Shown here in pieces: positions 25,492 through 34,832 of a DNA stretch of 64,000 nt. Within the stretch, counting starts at the first letter, position 1, and each line of letters begins with the position of its first letter. The translations under genes were made by a program, and so were the position numbers. The notes beneath the pieces are model-generated. The model did not search any database. It had not been told where the DNA came from and saw only the letters and a program-made list of their open reading frames with translations. Origin of the DNA: Sphingobium soli (GTDB lineage Bacteria; Pseudomonadota; Alphaproteobacteria; Sphingomonadales; Sphingomonadaceae). Location: positions 62,001 to 126,000 of the forward strand of contig NZ_JAJGNP010000004.1 in the NCBI RefSeq assembly GCF_020782245.1. Reading direction: 5' to 3'.

Positions 25492-27177
25492 ATGTCCGCC
25501 TCATCGCAATATGCCTATGTCATGAAGAGCATGACCAAGAGCTTCCCCGGCGCGGCGAAGCCGGTCCTCAATCAGATCAACCTGCAATTTTATCGCGGCG
25601 CCAAAATCGGCATCGTCGGCCCCAACGGCGCGGGCAAATCGACCCTGATGAAGATCATGGCCGGCATCGACACCGATTTTTCGGGCGAGGCCTGGCCGGG
25701 TGAAAATATCACCGTCGGCTATCTGCCGCAGGAGCCGCAACTCGACCCGAACAAGACTGTCCTTGAAAATGTGAAGGACGGCGCGCGCGAAATGGCGGAC
25801 AAGCTGGATCGCTTCAACGAGATCAGCATGATCATGGCCGATCCGCCGGAGGACGCGGATTTCGATGCGCTCATGGAAGAAATGGGCACCTTGCAGGAAC
25901 AGATCGACGCCGCCGATGGGTGGACGCTGGACAACCAGCTGGAAATCGCGATGGAAGCGCTCCGCTGCCCGCCGTCCGATTGGGGCGTCGAAAGCCTTTC
26001 CGGCGGTGAAAAGCGCCGCATCGCGCTCACCCGTCTGTTGATCCAGAAGCCGGACATCCTGCTGCTCGACGAACCGACCAACCACCTGGATGCCGAAAGC
26101 GTCACCTGGCTGGAAAATCACCTCAAGGAATATGCCGGCGCGGTGCTGATGATCACCCACGACCGCTATTTCCTCGACAATGTCGTGGGCTGGATCCTGG
26201 AGCTCGATCGCGGAAAATATTTCCCTTACGAAGGCAACTACTCCACCTATCTGGAGAAGAAGGCCAAGCGTCTGGAGCAGGAGGACCGGGAGGCGACCGG
26301 CCGCCAGAAAGCCATTAACGACGAGCTGGAATGGATCCGGCAGGGGCCGAAGGGCCGCCAGACCAAGTCCAAGGCGCGTATCGCCAAGTTCGAGCAGCTC
26401 GTCGCCTCCCAGGAAAATCGCGCGCCCGGCAAGGCGCAGATCGTTATCCAGGTGCCTGAACGTCTGGGCGGCAAGGTGATCGAGGCCAAGGGGATTTCCA
26501 AAGCCTATGGTGACAAGCTGCTGTTTGAAGACCTGTCCTTCATGCTGCCCCCCGGCGGCATCGTCGGCGTGATCGGCCCGAACGGTGCGGGCAAATCGAC
26601 ATTGTTCAAACTCATCACGGGTCAGGAGCAGCCGGATTCGGGGGAAATCGACGTCGGCTCGACCGTGCGCCTGGGCTATGTCGATCAGAGCCGCGACCAT
26701 CTGGATGCCAGCAAGAATGTCTGGGAGGAAGTGTCCGACGGCCTCGATTATGTGAAGGTCAACGGCCACGATATGTCGACCCGCGCTTATGTCGGCGCGT
26801 TCAATTTCAAGGGACAGGACCAGCAGAAGAATGTCGGCAAGCTGTCGGGTGGTGAACGCAACCGCGTCCACATCGCCAAGATGCTTAAGAAGGGCGGCAA
26901 CGTGCTGCTGCTCGACGAACCGACCAACGATCTTGACGTCGAAACGCTCGCGGCGCTGGAAGAAGCGATCGAGAATTTCGCTGGTTGCGCCGTGGTCATC
27001 AGCCATGACCGCTTCTTTCTTGATCGCCTCGCCACCCATATTCTCGCGTTTGAAGGCGACAGCCATGTCGAATGGTTCGAAGGCAATTTCGAGGCTTATG
27101 AAGAGGATAAGCGCCGTCGCCTGGGCGATGCTGCCGATCGGCCGACCCGCCTTGCCTATAAGAAGCTGACGCGCTGA
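25492..27177 (+). CDS. ettA: Energy-dependent translational throttle protein EttA
   Basis: This ABC-F protein binds the ribosomal E site and gates entry into elongation according to ATP level. The 561-residue protein has two ABC domains, each with GPNGAGKST, and LSGGEKRR and LSGGERNR signatures. The Walker B motifs are LLLDEPTNHLD and LLLDEPTNDLD. The P-site tRNA interaction linker (about residues 240-320) carries YLEKKAKRLEQE and KGRQTKSKARI. No membrane domain is present. It is flanked by a small-RNA-like terminator region downstream. Confidence 0.95.
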   Translation: MSASSQYAYVMKSMTKSFPGAAKPVLNQINLQFYRGAKIGIVGPNGAGKSTLMKIMAGIDTDFSGEAWPGENITVGYLPQEPQLDPNKTVLENVKDGAREMADKLDRFNEISMIMADPPEDADFDALMEEMGTLQEQIDAADGWTLDNQLEIAMEALRCPPSDWGVESLSGGEKRRIALTRLLIQKPDILLLDEPTNHLDAESVTWLENHLKEYAGAVLMITHDRYFLDNVVGWILELDRGKYFPYEGNYSTYLEKKAKRLEQEDREATGRQKAINDELEWIRQGPKGRQTKSKARIAKFEQLVASQENRAPGKAQIVIQVPERLGGKVIEAKGISKAYGDKLLFEDLSFMLPPGGIVGVIGPNGAGKSTLFKLITGQEQPDSGEIDVGSTVRLGYVDQSRDHLDASKNVWEEVSDGLDYVKVNGHDMSTRAYVGAFNFKGQDQQKNVGKLSGGERNRVHIAKMLKKGGNVLLLDEPTNDLDVETLAALEEAIENFAGCAVVISHDRFFLDRLATHILAFEGDSHVEWFEGNFEAYEEDKRRRLGDAADRPTRLAYKKLTR

Positions 27178-27193
27178 TCTGAATGACCTCGGG

Positions 27194-27216
27194 GCGATTG
27201 CAGTTTTTGCAATCGC
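27194..27216. other. Perfect hairpin after ettA
   Basis: A 9-bp perfect inverted repeat, GCGATTGCA and TGCAATCGC, with a 5-base T-rich loop, lies 17 bases after the ettA stop. It has no following T-run, so it may protect the 3' end of the mRNA rather than end transcription. Confidence 0.6.
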
Positions 27217-27266
27217 TCGGGTACCTTTCGCACTTGCGATGATCGCGCTACCATTCCATATCCAAA

Positions 27267-27329
27267 GGTGCCTTTCAGGCATCCTCTCCTAAAAACTTTC
27301 GGGCTGGTCATTCGACCGGCCCTTTTTTT
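27267..27329 (+). ncRNA. Candidate small RNA with anti-Shine-Dalgarno motif
   Basis: A promoter-like pair, TTGCGA (27234-27239) and CATATC (27257-27262) with 17-base spacing, precedes a 63-base stretch. It folds by eye into a 5' hairpin (GGTGCCT/AGGCATC, 27267-27283), an unpaired CTCTCCTAAAAAC, and a terminator hairpin with seven T. The free CUCUCCU is complementary to ribosome-binding sites, as in alphaproteobacterial anti-SD small RNAs. Expression is not proven; it may be only the ettA terminator. Confidence 0.45.
27301..27329 (+). terminator. Rho-independent terminator
   Basis: GGGCTGGTC and GACCGGCCC form a 9-bp stem with one G-U pair and a loop ATTC, followed by seven T (27323-27329). 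It ends either ettA transcription or the candidate small RNA. Confidence 0.92.
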
Positions 27330-27464
27330 CTGCGGCGCGCAAGGTGGCGGAGCAGGGATAAGAGGGGCGTCCTGCGAGCAAGCCGAACCGCACCAAAAAA
27401 TCGATAAGCCATTGAACTAAAGGCTTTCATAGAACAGCCGTATTAGGTAGCTACAGCGGAGGTT

Positions 27465-27734
27465 ATGGCATATCCTTACGATCCTCCCGATGCTGTCGAC
27501 GGTGCAATGCCGACCGAAGATTCGCTCTTTGAGGTTTGGGATACGGTCGAGCGGCTTGCTAAAGACCATGACGTTTCGACCCGATCGCAGAATGACGCCC
27601 AGGTCGCGGCGCTCAATGCGCGGATCGTCAGCCTCGAAGCGGTATTGCAGATGCTGGTAGACCCCGCGACTGGCGAGGGGGGCTACAGTGACATTCGCGC
27701 GAAAGCCGTGCAGGTGCTCACGCATTCCGCCTGA
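27465..27734 (+). CDS. Conserved-type hypothetical protein, 89 residues
   Basis: A good CGGAGG precedes the ATG by two or three bases, and the codon pattern is normal for the genome. The acidic product (MAYPYDPPDAVDG...) has no signal or membrane segment. Residues about 45-65 (DAQVAALNARIVSLEAVLQML) form a short amphipathic helix that could be a coiled coil. I do not recognise a family. It stands alone between the ettA terminator and acyP, which converges. Confidence 0.7.
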   Translation: MAYPYDPPDAVDGAMPTEDSLFEVWDTVERLAKDHDVSTRSQNDAQVAALNARIVSLEAVLQMLVDPATGEGGYSDIRAKAVQVLTHSA

Positions 27735-27752
27735 CGCGAGCCCGGGATTTGC

Positions 27753-28034
27753 TCAGGCCGTGGATCGCTTCAAAAAATCTTGATGTCCACTAACAGCGGC
27801 CGGCTGGGCATCAACCCGATCGACCCGCGCGGTGGGCGGTCCATCATGCGCCAGTCGGACAAATTGCGCGACGGCATTCTCATCGCCTTCGATCAGAGCC
27901 TCGACACTGCCATCGGTGCGATTGCGCACCCACCCGCAAAGGCCAAGGCCTTGCGCTGTTTCCACCGTCCATGCACGATACCAGACGCCTTGAACCCGGC
28001 CTGTGATCGTCAGGCGGCGCGCGACCCGGGTCAT
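27753..28034 (-). CDS. acyP: Acylphosphatase
   Basis: This small enzyme hydrolyses acyl phosphates. The 93-residue protein contains RRLTITGRVQGVWYRAWTVE, with the catalytic Arg in GVWYR, and GLCGWVRNRTDGSVEALIEG with the catalytic Asn. Its start overlaps the stop of the NYN gene by one base (TAATG), so the two are probably co-translated. Confidence 0.95.
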   Translation of the reverse strand: MTRVARRLTITGRVQGVWYRAWTVETAQGLGLCGWVRNRTDGSVEALIEGDENAVAQFVRLAHDGPPTARVDRVDAQPAAVSGHQDFLKRSTA

Positions 28035-28807
28035 TAATGGACGCGCTTGATCCAGGTCTGGCCGCCTTCGCGCACCTCGACCGTGAAATTGGGAACGTCG
28101 CGGATCAGGTCGGACAGGCGCTTATACCCATAGTTGCGTGTATCGAAACTCGACCGATTTCCCGCCAGCTGCCCTACGCTGCCCAACGCCGCAAAGCCAT
28201 GTTCGTCGCGCTTGACGGCGTCATAAGCGTCGATCAGCAGTTTGACGACTTCCTCATCGATCGGTTTGGCCTTCGGTTCCGATTCGGTCGCGGCTTTTGA
28301 TTTCGCCGCAGCCGGTCTGGTTTCCGCCTTCCGTGCAGGCTTGGAAGCAGGAACCTCGGCCGGTTCCAGCGCGGCAACGTCGATGAAGCGGGTGCAGGCG
28401 CGGCGAAATCCTTCGGGCGTATTGGCATTGCCAAAGCCGTAAACGGGGATGCCGTCCTGTCGGATGCGCGTCACCAAGGGCGTGAAATCGCTATCACTGG
28501 ACATGAGGCCGAAACCATCGACACGGCCGCTGGCCAGCAAGTCCATGGCATCAATGGTCATTTTCATGTCCGTGGCATTCTTGCCTTTGGTCAGGTCGAA
28601 TTGCTGCTGCGGCTCGATCGCCTGGGTAATTGAAAGAGCGGCCCAGGCTTTCAGGGTCGTCTTGCTCCAATTGCCATAGGCCCGGCGGATATTCACCGTT
28701 CCTAGTTCTGCCAGAACTGTCATCACCGAATCGAAATGCGCCGCCGAAGCATTGTCGGAATCGATCAGCAGCGCAATGTTACCGCGCCCTTCCTGTCGCG
28801 TCGCCAT
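28034..28807 (-). CDS. NYN-domain (PIN-like) protein with C-terminal LOTUS-type domain
   Basis: The 257-residue protein has an N-terminal NYN/LabA-like nuclease fold: ALLIDSDNASAAHFD, TKGKNATDMKMTIDAMDL, and FGLMSSDSDFTPLV, with the acidic residues expected for metal binding. A Lys/Ala/Pro-rich linker (about residues 145-185) leads to a C-terminal helical domain ending NYGYKRLSDLIRDVPNFTV, which resembles OST-HTH/LOTUS RNA-binding domains. A role in RNA turnover is likely. It lies 14 bases after the carbonic anhydrase stop. Confidence 0.86.
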   Translation of the reverse strand: MATRQEGRGNIALLIDSDNASAAHFDSVMTVLAELGTVNIRRAYGNWSKTTLKAWAALSITQAIEPQQQFDLTKGKNATDMKMTIDAMDLLASGRVDGFGLMSSDSDFTPLVTRIRQDGIPVYGFGNANTPEGFRRACTRFIDVAALEPAEVPASKPARKAETRPAAAKSKAATESEPKAKPIDEEVVKLLIDAYDAVKRDEHGFAALGSVGQLAGNRSSFDTRNYGYKRLSDLIRDVPNFTVEVREGGQTWIKRVH

Positions 28808-28821
28808 AGCCGTCTCCTGCG

Positions 28822-29463
28822 TCAGGCGGCCGGCGAAAAGGCGCCGCTCGCTTCATCCAATATGTGAAGCTGGCCGTCGGCGATCGCGAAGAAGCTGCCG
28901 ATCAGTTTGAGTTCGCCCGCCTTTTCCTTCTCGCGCACGCACGGGAAACTGCGCAGGTTGGCAAGGCTGACCTTGACCCCTTCCTGCTCCATCGCTCGCT
29001 CGACCTCCCGGTCGCGGCGCTCGCCATAGCGGCCAACGACCGTCTCGCGCGCCTCGTCCAGCAGCTCGATCCAATTGTGAATGAAGCCGCCTTCGCCCGG
29101 AGGCGCGCCCTTCAGATCGGCGCTGAGCGCCGCCTTGCAGCCGCCGCATTTGCCATGGCCCATGACCAGGATCTCGTCGACCTTGAGCACCTGCACCGCA
29201 AATTCCAGCGCGGCGGATACACCATGACGGCCTGGCGTCGTTTCGAATGGCGGGACCAAAGCGGCAACATTGCGCACAACGAAGATTTCGCCGGGGCTGG
29301 TGTCGAATATCTGTGCCGGATCGACGCGGCTGTCCGAACAGGCGATCACCATCACCCGGGGGCTCTGCCCTTCGTTCAATTCATCCCAGCGGTCGCGCTG
29401 CTGCGCCCAGCCGGTTTCGCGGAAGCGGCGATAGCCCGCCAGCATTTCGGCAAAGTCGATCAT
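28822..29463 (-). CDS. Beta-class carbonic anhydrase
   Basis: This zinc enzyme interconverts CO2 and bicarbonate. The 213-residue protein has the zinc-ligand motifs [11 protein letters not shown] (Cys, Asp, Arg) and MGHGKCGGC (His, Cys), so the active site is complete. It is divergent from lipA and leads the group with the NYN gene and acyP. Confidence 0.95.
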   Translation of the reverse strand: MIDFAEMLAGYRRFRETGWAQQRDRWDELNEGQSPRVMVIACSDSRVDPAQIFDTSPGEIFVVRNVAALVPPFETTPGRHGVSAALEFAVQVLKVDEILVMGHGKCGGCKAALSADLKGAPPGEGGFIHNWIELLDEARETVVGRYGERRDREVERAMEQEGVKVSLANLRSFPCVREKEKAGELKLIGSFFAIADGQLHILDEASGAFSPAA

Positions 29464-29527
29464 GGCGACGATGTGCCTGACAAACTCTGCACTGGCAAGA
29501 GCGACCCGGCATCGCTATCTGGTGCCC

Positions 29528-30469
29528 ATGAACGAGCTGTCCCCCATTCCCGCGCCGGCCCAGCCCGAACGCGCCCGCAAGCCCGACTGGATCCGCGTGA
29601 AAGCCCCGACCAGCAAGGGCTATAATGAGACCCGCCAGTTGATGCGGGAAAAGAAGCTGGCGACGGTTTGCGAGGAAGCGGCCTGTCCCAATATCGGCGA
29701 ATGCTGGACCAAAAAGCATGCGACGGTCATGATCCTGGGGGACGTGTGCACCCGCGCCTGCGCCTTTTGCAACGTCAAGACCGGCATGCCGCGCAAGGTC
29801 GACCCCAATGAGCCGCAGAATCTGGCGGATGCCTGCGCTGAAATGGGGCTGGAGCATATCGTCATTACCTCGGTCGATCGCGACGATCTGCCCGATGGCG
29901 GCGCCAGCCAATTCGTCAAGGTGATCGAAGCTCTGCGCCGCACGACGCCGAACACGACCATCGAAATTCTGACGCCCGATTTCCGCAACAAGCATGAGCG
30001 GGCGGTCGAAATGATCGTTGCGGCGCGCCCCGACGTCTACAATCATAATCTTGAAACCGTGCCGCGCCTCTATCCAACCATCCGGCCGGGCGCGCGCTAT
30101 TATGCGTCGCTGCGCCTGCTGGAAACGGTCAAGAAGCTCGATCCGTCGATCTTCACCAAGTCGGGCATCATGCTGGGGCTGGGCGAGGAGCGGTTGGAGG
30201 TGCATCAGGTAATGGACGACATGCGTTCGGCCGACATCGATTTTCTGACCATGGGCCAATATCTCCAGCCGACGCCCAAACATGCCAAGGTGATGGAGTT
30301 TGTGACACCTGCCGCGTTTAACGCCTATGCCGGCATCGCCCGCGCCAAGGGCTTCCTGCAAGTGGCGTCCAGCCCGCTCACCCGCTCCAGCTATCATGCT
30401 GGCAAGGATTTTGCCGAAATGAAGGCAGCGCGCGAAGCGCGGCTTGCCAAGGCCGCGGCGAAGGCCTGA
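29528..30469 (+). CDS. lipA: Lipoyl synthase
   Basis: LipA is a radical-SAM enzyme that inserts two sulfurs into octanoyl-lipoyl domains. The 313-residue protein shows the auxiliary cluster motif [13 protein letters not shown] and the radical-SAM motif [10 protein letters not shown], and ends with the conserved RSSYHAG segment. ATG 29528 is used; an in-frame ATG at 29462 would overlap the carbonic anhydrase gene. ratA follows after 7 bases. Confidence 0.97.
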   Translation: MNELSPIPAPAQPERARKPDWIRVKAPTSKGYNETRQLMREKKLATVCEEAACPNIGECWTKKHATVMILGDVCTRACAFCNVKTGMPRKVDPNEPQNLADACAEMGLEHIVITSVDRDDLPDGGASQFVKVIEALRRTTPNTTIEILTPDFRNKHERAVEMIVAARPDVYNHNLETVPRLYPTIRPGARYYASLRLLETVKKLDPSIFTKSGIMLGLGEERLEVHQVMDDMRSADIDFLTMGQYLQPTPKHAKVMEFVTPAAFNAYAGIARAKGFLQVASSPLTRSSYHAGKDFAEMKAAREARLAKAAAKA

Positions 30470-30476
30470 CCGCACG

Positions 30477-30947
30477 ATGCCCCGTCACAACGAAACGCGT
30501 CATCTTCCCTATACGCCTGCCCAGATGTTCGACCTGGTGTCGAACGTCGCGGCTTATCCCGAATTTCTGCCCTGGGTGAGCGCGATCCGTGTGCGTCAGG
30601 ATGGCGAGCGAGAAATGGTCGCCGACATGATCGTAGGCTTCAAGGGCATCAAGGAAAGCTTCACATCGCGCGTCCTTAAGGAGCGACCCGATCATGTGCG
30701 AGTCGATTATCTCGACGGGCCTCTCAAGCATCTGCACAATGAATGGCAGTTCCGGGACGACGGGCAGGGGGGCGTGCTGGTCGATTTCGAGGTGGAGTTC
30801 GAATTCAAGAACCGCATCTTCGAAATGCTCGCCGGGCAGTTTTTCGACAAGGCGCTGCGCAAGATGATCGGTGCGTTCGAAGAACGCGCTGCCGAACTTT
30901 ACGCCTCGCCGGGCAGCAGCAATTCCAGCGCGCACAGCGCCGCCTGA
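30477..30947 (+). CDS. ratA: RatA/COQ10-type START-domain protein
   Basis: The 156-residue protein is of the polyketide cyclase/START family seen as RatA in bacteria and COQ10 in mitochondria: YTPAQMFDLVSNVAAYPEFLPW, ESFTSRVLKERPDHVRVDYLDGPLKHLHNEW, and VDFEVEFEFKN. In alphaproteobacteria it sits beside lipA and is thought to bind ubiquinone or a similar lipid. Its last 49 bases overlap the end of the opposing amidase gene. Confidence 0.9.
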   Translation: MPRHNETRHLPYTPAQMFDLVSNVAAYPEFLPWVSAIRVRQDGEREMVADMIVGFKGIKESFTSRVLKERPDHVRVDYLDGPLKHLHNEWQFRDDGQGGVLVDFEVEFEFKNRIFEMLAGQFFDKALRKMIGAFEERAAELYASPGSSNSSAHSAA

Positions 30948-31411
30948 AGGCGAACGCCGCCCCGGCCGTCATTATCGAAATGCCGCATGTCGGCGACGAC
31001 CTTGTCGGGGCTGGCGCCCCGCTCGGCGCGCGCGAACACGACTGTGCCGACGGGCTTTTGATCGCTGCCGCCGCCTGGCCCCGCAATGCCTGTGATGGCG
31101 ACAGCGACATCGGCGTGGCTTTGTTTCAGCGCGCCCTGCGCCATCGCCCAGGCGGTGGCGATAGACACGGCGCCGAACGTGTCCAACACGTCATGCGAAA
31201 CCTTCAGAAGCTCCGCCTTCATGTCATTGGAATAAGTGATAAATCCAGCTTCGAAGACGTCGGACGAGCCAGCGATCTCGGTCAGTGCGGCGGACACAAG
31301 GCCACCAGTGCAGCTTTCGGCAACCGCCACCGTGCGCCCGGCGCGACGATTGGCGATGATGACCTTGTCGGCGAGTTCGACCAGTCGGGTCGGGAGGACA
31401 GTATCGGGCAT
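30899..31411 (-). CDS. CinA C-terminal-domain amidase (PncC-like)
   Basis: The 170-residue protein consists only of the CinA C-terminal domain: VAVAESCTGGLVSAALTEIAGSS, FEAGFITYSNDMKAELL and VAITGIAGPGGGSDQKPVGTV. This domain deamidates nicotinamide mononucleotide in NAD recycling. The start is 4 bases after the ispDF stop, so they are read together. Its 3' end overlaps ratA by 49 bases tail to tail. Confidence 0.92.
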   Translation of the reverse strand: MPDTVLPTRLVELADKVIIANRRAGRTVAVAESCTGGLVSAALTEIAGSSDVFEAGFITYSNDMKAELLKVSHDVLDTFGAVSIATAWAMAQGALKQSHADVAVAITGIAGPGGGSDQKPVGTVVFARAERGASPDKVVADMRHFDNDGRGGVRLQAALCALELLLPGEA

Positions 31412-31415
31412 GGCG

Positions 31416-32582
31416 TCAGGATAGCGCGGGTAGGGAGAGGGTGGCAACCGCCTGTGCCGCGATCCCTTCACGGCGGCCCGCAAAACCCAGCCTCTCGGTC
31501 GTCGTCGCCTTCACGCTGACCTGTCCGATCGACACCTCCAATATCTCGGCGATACGGGCGCGCATGGCTTCGCGGTGCGGACCGATCTTGGGCGCTTCGC
31601 AGATAATGGTGAGATCGATATGGTCGATCCGCCCCTGATGCGCCTTCACCCGGTCGCGGGCATGGGCAAGGAAACGGTCTGACGACGCCCCCCGCCATTG
31701 CGGATCGGATGGCGGAAAATGGCTGCCAATATCTCCATCCCCCAGCGCGCCCAGCAGCGCGTCGACGATCGCATGGAGCGCGACATCCGCGTCGCTGTGA
31801 CCGGCCAGCCCGCGATCATGCGGGACGAGGACGCCGCCCAGCCACAAGGGCTCGCCCGCTGCAAGGCGATGCACGTCATAGCCCATGCCCACGCGGGTAA
31901 CGAAAACGGGCGCCAACAGGGCTTGCACGCGGCTGAAATCCTGTTCGTAGGTCAATTTGTTCAATCTTTCATCACCTTGCACCAGAATGACGTCATGACC
32001 ACAGGCGCGCAGAATTTGCGCGTCGTCGGTCGCGTCATGTGCCGTATCCCAGGCGCGATGCGCAGCTAAAATAGCTGGAAAGCGAAAGGCTTGCGGCGTC
32101 TGGACTCGATGCAATTGCGCGCGATCCACCGTATTTTCCATGAGGCCGCCCGCACCGCGCACCAGAGTGTCTGCAACGGGCAATATGGGGATAGCCCCGT
32201 CCTTGTCCATCAACGCGTCCAAGAGCCGATCCACCACCACCGGGGGCAGGAAGGGGCGCGCCGCATCGTGGATCAACACGATGTCCGCGCCGCCTGCCGC
32301 AGCGATCGCCTCCAGCCCCGCATGTACCGATCCCCTCCGGCTGTCCGCGCCGACCACCACCTGCACATCCTCACCAAGCAGCGCCTGCGCGACATCCTGC
32401 TGACCCGCCGCCACGACGATGACCACGCCGTCGATTGCATCATGGCTGGCCAGGGCCTCATGCGCGTGGGCCAACACGGTTTTGCCTGCGACGACGCGAT
32501 ATTGCTTTGGCACGTCACCGCCAACGCGGTTGCCCTGGCCGGCGGCGACGATCAGCGCGATGGTCTTCAAGGGAAAGGTCAT
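31416..32582 (-). CDS. ispDF: Bifunctional IspD/IspF isoprenoid enzyme
   Basis: One 388-residue protein carries both MEP-pathway steps. Residues 1-230 are the IspD cytidylyltransferase (ALIVAAGQGNRVGGDVPKQY, VLIHDAARPF). Residues from about 230 are the IspF cyclase (VGMGYDVHRLAAGEPLWLGG, GLAGHSDADVALHAIVDALLGA, GDIGSHFPPSDP, with metal ligands Asp and His). Fusion is common in alphaproteobacteria. The start MTFPLKTIALIVAAG is chosen over an upstream Met. Confidence 0.96.
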   Translation of the reverse strand: MTFPLKTIALIVAAGQGNRVGGDVPKQYRVVAGKTVLAHAHEALASHDAIDGVVIVVAAGQQDVAQALLGEDVQVVVGADSRRGSVHAGLEAIAAAGGADIVLIHDAARPFLPPVVVDRLLDALMDKDGAIPILPVADTLVRGAGGLMENTVDRAQLHRVQTPQAFRFPAILAAHRAWDTAHDATDDAQILRACGHDVILVQGDERLNKLTYEQDFSRVQALLAPVFVTRVGMGYDVHRLAAGEPLWLGGVLVPHDRGLAGHSDADVALHAIVDALLGALGDGDIGSHFPPSDPQWRGASSDRFLAHARDRVKAHQGRIDHIDLTIICEAPKIGPHREAMRARIAEILEVSIGQVSVKATTTERLGFAGRREGIAAQAVATLSLPALS

Positions 32583-32700
32583 CGCCGCCGCATAGCCGCT
32601 CCCGCTCAAATCAGGAAGGGGGAGAGGCACAGCGCTTGTCGGCGATGCCCATTTCCGCTAAAGGCTGCCCGTTTTTTAGGCACATTGTGAAGTGAAGATC

Positions 32701-33723
32701 ATGCGCAGGCTTTCACCCATTTCCATCGGTCCGGTGACGATCGACATGCCCGTCGTTCTGGCACCAATGACCGGCGTCACCGACATGCCGTTTCGGACGC
32801 TGGTGCGCCGCTATGGATCGGGCCTGAACGTGACGGAAATGATCGCTTCGGCGGCGATGATACGCGAAACGCGCCAGTCGCTGCAAAAGGCCGCCTGGCA
32901 TCCGCTGGAAGAACCGGTGTCAATGCAGTTGGCCGGCTGTTCTCCCAGGGAAATGGCCGATGCCGCCAGGCTCAATGCCGATCGCGGCGCAGCCATTATC
33001 GACATCAACATGGGCTGCCCGGTCAAGAAGGTCGTCAATGGCGACGCCGGCAGCGCGCTGATGCGCGACCTGCCGCTCGCCGCCTCGCTGATCAAGGCGA
33101 CGGTAGAGGCGGTCGACGTGCCCGTCACCGTCAAGATGCGGATGGGCTGGGATCATGCCAGCCTCAATGCGCCCGAACTGGCGCATATCGCCGAGGATCT
33201 GGGCGCAAAACTGATCACCGTGCACGGCCGCACCCGTAACCAGATGTACAAGGGGTCGGCCGACTGGGCCTTTGTGCGCAAGGTGAAGGATGCGGTGAAG
33301 CTGCCCGTCGTCGTCAATGGGGATATCTGTTCGATCGAGGATGCCGACACAGCACTGGAGCAAAGCGGCGCGGATGGCGTGATGATCGGCCGCGGCGCTT
33401 ATGGTCGTCCCTGGCTGATCGGTCAGGTCATGGCGTGGCTGACGGACGGAACGCGTCTGCCCGATCCTTCGCTTGAAGAACAATATCGCGTAATCGTAGA
33501 GCATTATCGCGCGATGCTCGATCATTATGACAGGCATACCGGCGTCAACATGGCGCGCAAGCATATTGGTTGGTATACCAAGGGGCTGACTGGATCGGCG
33601 GAATTCCGCAATGCCGTGAACCAGGAGCCGGATGCCGACACCGTCCTCGACATGCTGGCGCGCTTTTATGAACCGTTGATCGCCAGCGGCCTGGATCCGG
33701 CGGAATTGCGCAAGGCCGCATGA
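32701..33723 (+). CDS. dusB: tRNA-dihydrouridine synthase
   Basis: This FMN enzyme reduces uridines in tRNA D loops. The 340-residue protein has [36 protein letters not shown] with the catalytic Cys, [23 protein letters not shown] and VVVNGDI. It is the first gene of the ntr group, as usual in alphaproteobacteria, and its stop overlaps ntrB. GTG 32692 is an alternative start three codons upstream. Confidence 0.94.
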   Translation: MRRLSPISIGPVTIDMPVVLAPMTGVTDMPFRTLVRRYGSGLNVTEMIASAAMIRETRQSLQKAAWHPLEEPVSMQLAGCSPREMADAARLNADRGAAIIDINMGCPVKKVVNGDAGSALMRDLPLAASLIKATVEAVDVPVTVKMRMGWDHASLNAPELAHIAEDLGAKLITVHGRTRNQMYKGSADWAFVRKVKDAVKLPVVVNGDICSIEDADTALEQSGADGVMIGRGAYGRPWLIGQVMAWLTDGTRLPDPSLEEQYRVIVEHYRAMLDHYDRHTGVNMARKHIGWYTKGLTGSAEFRNAVNQEPDADTVLDMLARFYEPLIASGLDPAELRKAA

Positions 33724-34832
33724 CCAGCGTCCTGACGTCGGTCCCGCCGCTCCGCGTCGCGCAGGACGGACCATCGCTGGCCGAACAGATGACTGCGTTG
33801 CCGGTCGCGACACTGATCGTGAAGCCGGACAATAGTATTGCCGACGCCAATGTTCGCGCAGAAACGCTGCTTAACATGGCGCGTTCGGCGATCATTGGCA
33901 GTGACGTGTCGCGGACCATCAGAATTGCCGAAGCAGGTGCACGCTTTGACATCTGGCACAGCAACAAGGCGGTTGCGGCTTACGATATCAAGGTTCATGC
34001 GGGCCGCACCGCGGAGATGGAAGTCGATTTGCTGATTTCGCCGATCGTCGATCATGACGGCTGGCGCGTTGTGTCGGTGCACGCGCAAAGCCAGGCGCGC
34101 AAGATCGGTCGTCGCAACTCGGCCGGAGGGGCGCGCTCCGCCATGGGCGCGGCCGCCATATTGGCGCATGAAATCAAGAATCCGCTGTCGGGAATTCGTG
34201 GCGCGGCGCAACTTCTGGAATCCGGTCAGGACGGGCGCGACACAGCGTTGACACAACTTATCTGCAATGAGGTGGATCGCATTGCCGCGCTAATCGACCG
34301 GATGCAGGATTTCACGACCGATCGAACCTTGGAGTGCCACCCCGGCAACATCTATCCCCTGATTGATCGCGCCGCCGGAATCGCTGCTGCGGGGTTCGCA
34401 AAAAACATCAAGATCATAAAACATTATGATCCATCCTTGCCATTTGCCACCATCAACGACGATGCGTTGGTGCAGGTGATGATAAACCTGCTGAAAAATG
34501 CCGCCGAAGCACTGGATCATGTCGCCAGGCCGGTCATCCGCGTCGAAACCGCTTTCCGCCACGGCGTTTCTGTGGTGACGGGTGGCGGCAGGGGCAGTGC
34601 TGTGCTGCCCATCGAAATTCTGGTCATCGACAATGGTCCTGGCGTTCCGGAACATATTCTTGACCATCTTTTCAACCCGTTCATCACCGGCAAGCGGGAC
34701 GGGCAGGGACTGGGGCTGGCGCTGGTCGACAAGCTGGTGCGCGACATGAATGGCTTTGTCCAATATGCGCGCGACACCGAAGCCGGAGAATCCAGCTTCC
34801 GTATATTGCTTCCGATGGGGATGGCGTCATGA
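33720..34832 (+). CDS. ntrB: Nitrogen regulation sensor kinase NtrB
   Basis: NtrB phosphorylates NtrC when nitrogen is low, under PII control. The 370-residue soluble protein has a PAS domain (about residues 20-120), HisKA with [20 protein letters not shown] and an HATPase domain ([45 protein letters not shown]). The start overlaps the dusB stop and the stop overlaps ntrC, both as ATGA. Confidence 0.95.
   Translation: MTSVLTSVPPLRVAQDGPSLAEQMTALPVATLIVKPDNSIADANVRAETLLNMARSAIIGSDVSRTIRIAEAGARFDIWHSNKAVAAYDIKVHAGRTAEMEVDLLISPIVDHDGWRVVSVHAQSQARKIGRRNSAGGARSAMGAAAILAHEIKNPLSGIRGAAQLLESGQDGRDTALTQLICNEVDRIAALIDRMQDFTTDRTLECHPGNIYPLIDRAAGIAAAGFAKNIKIIKHYDPSLPFATINDDALVQVMINLLKNAAEALDHVARPVIRVETAFRHGVSVVTGGGRGSAVLPIEILVIDNGPGVPEHILDHLFNPFITGKRDGQGLGLALVDKLVRDMNGFVQYARDTEAGESSFRILLPMGMAS

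Noticed and set aside
25501-27282. Open frame of 593 codons on the strand opposite ettA
   Set aside because: It mirrors ettA exactly, has no family motifs and is a product of high G+C codon bias.
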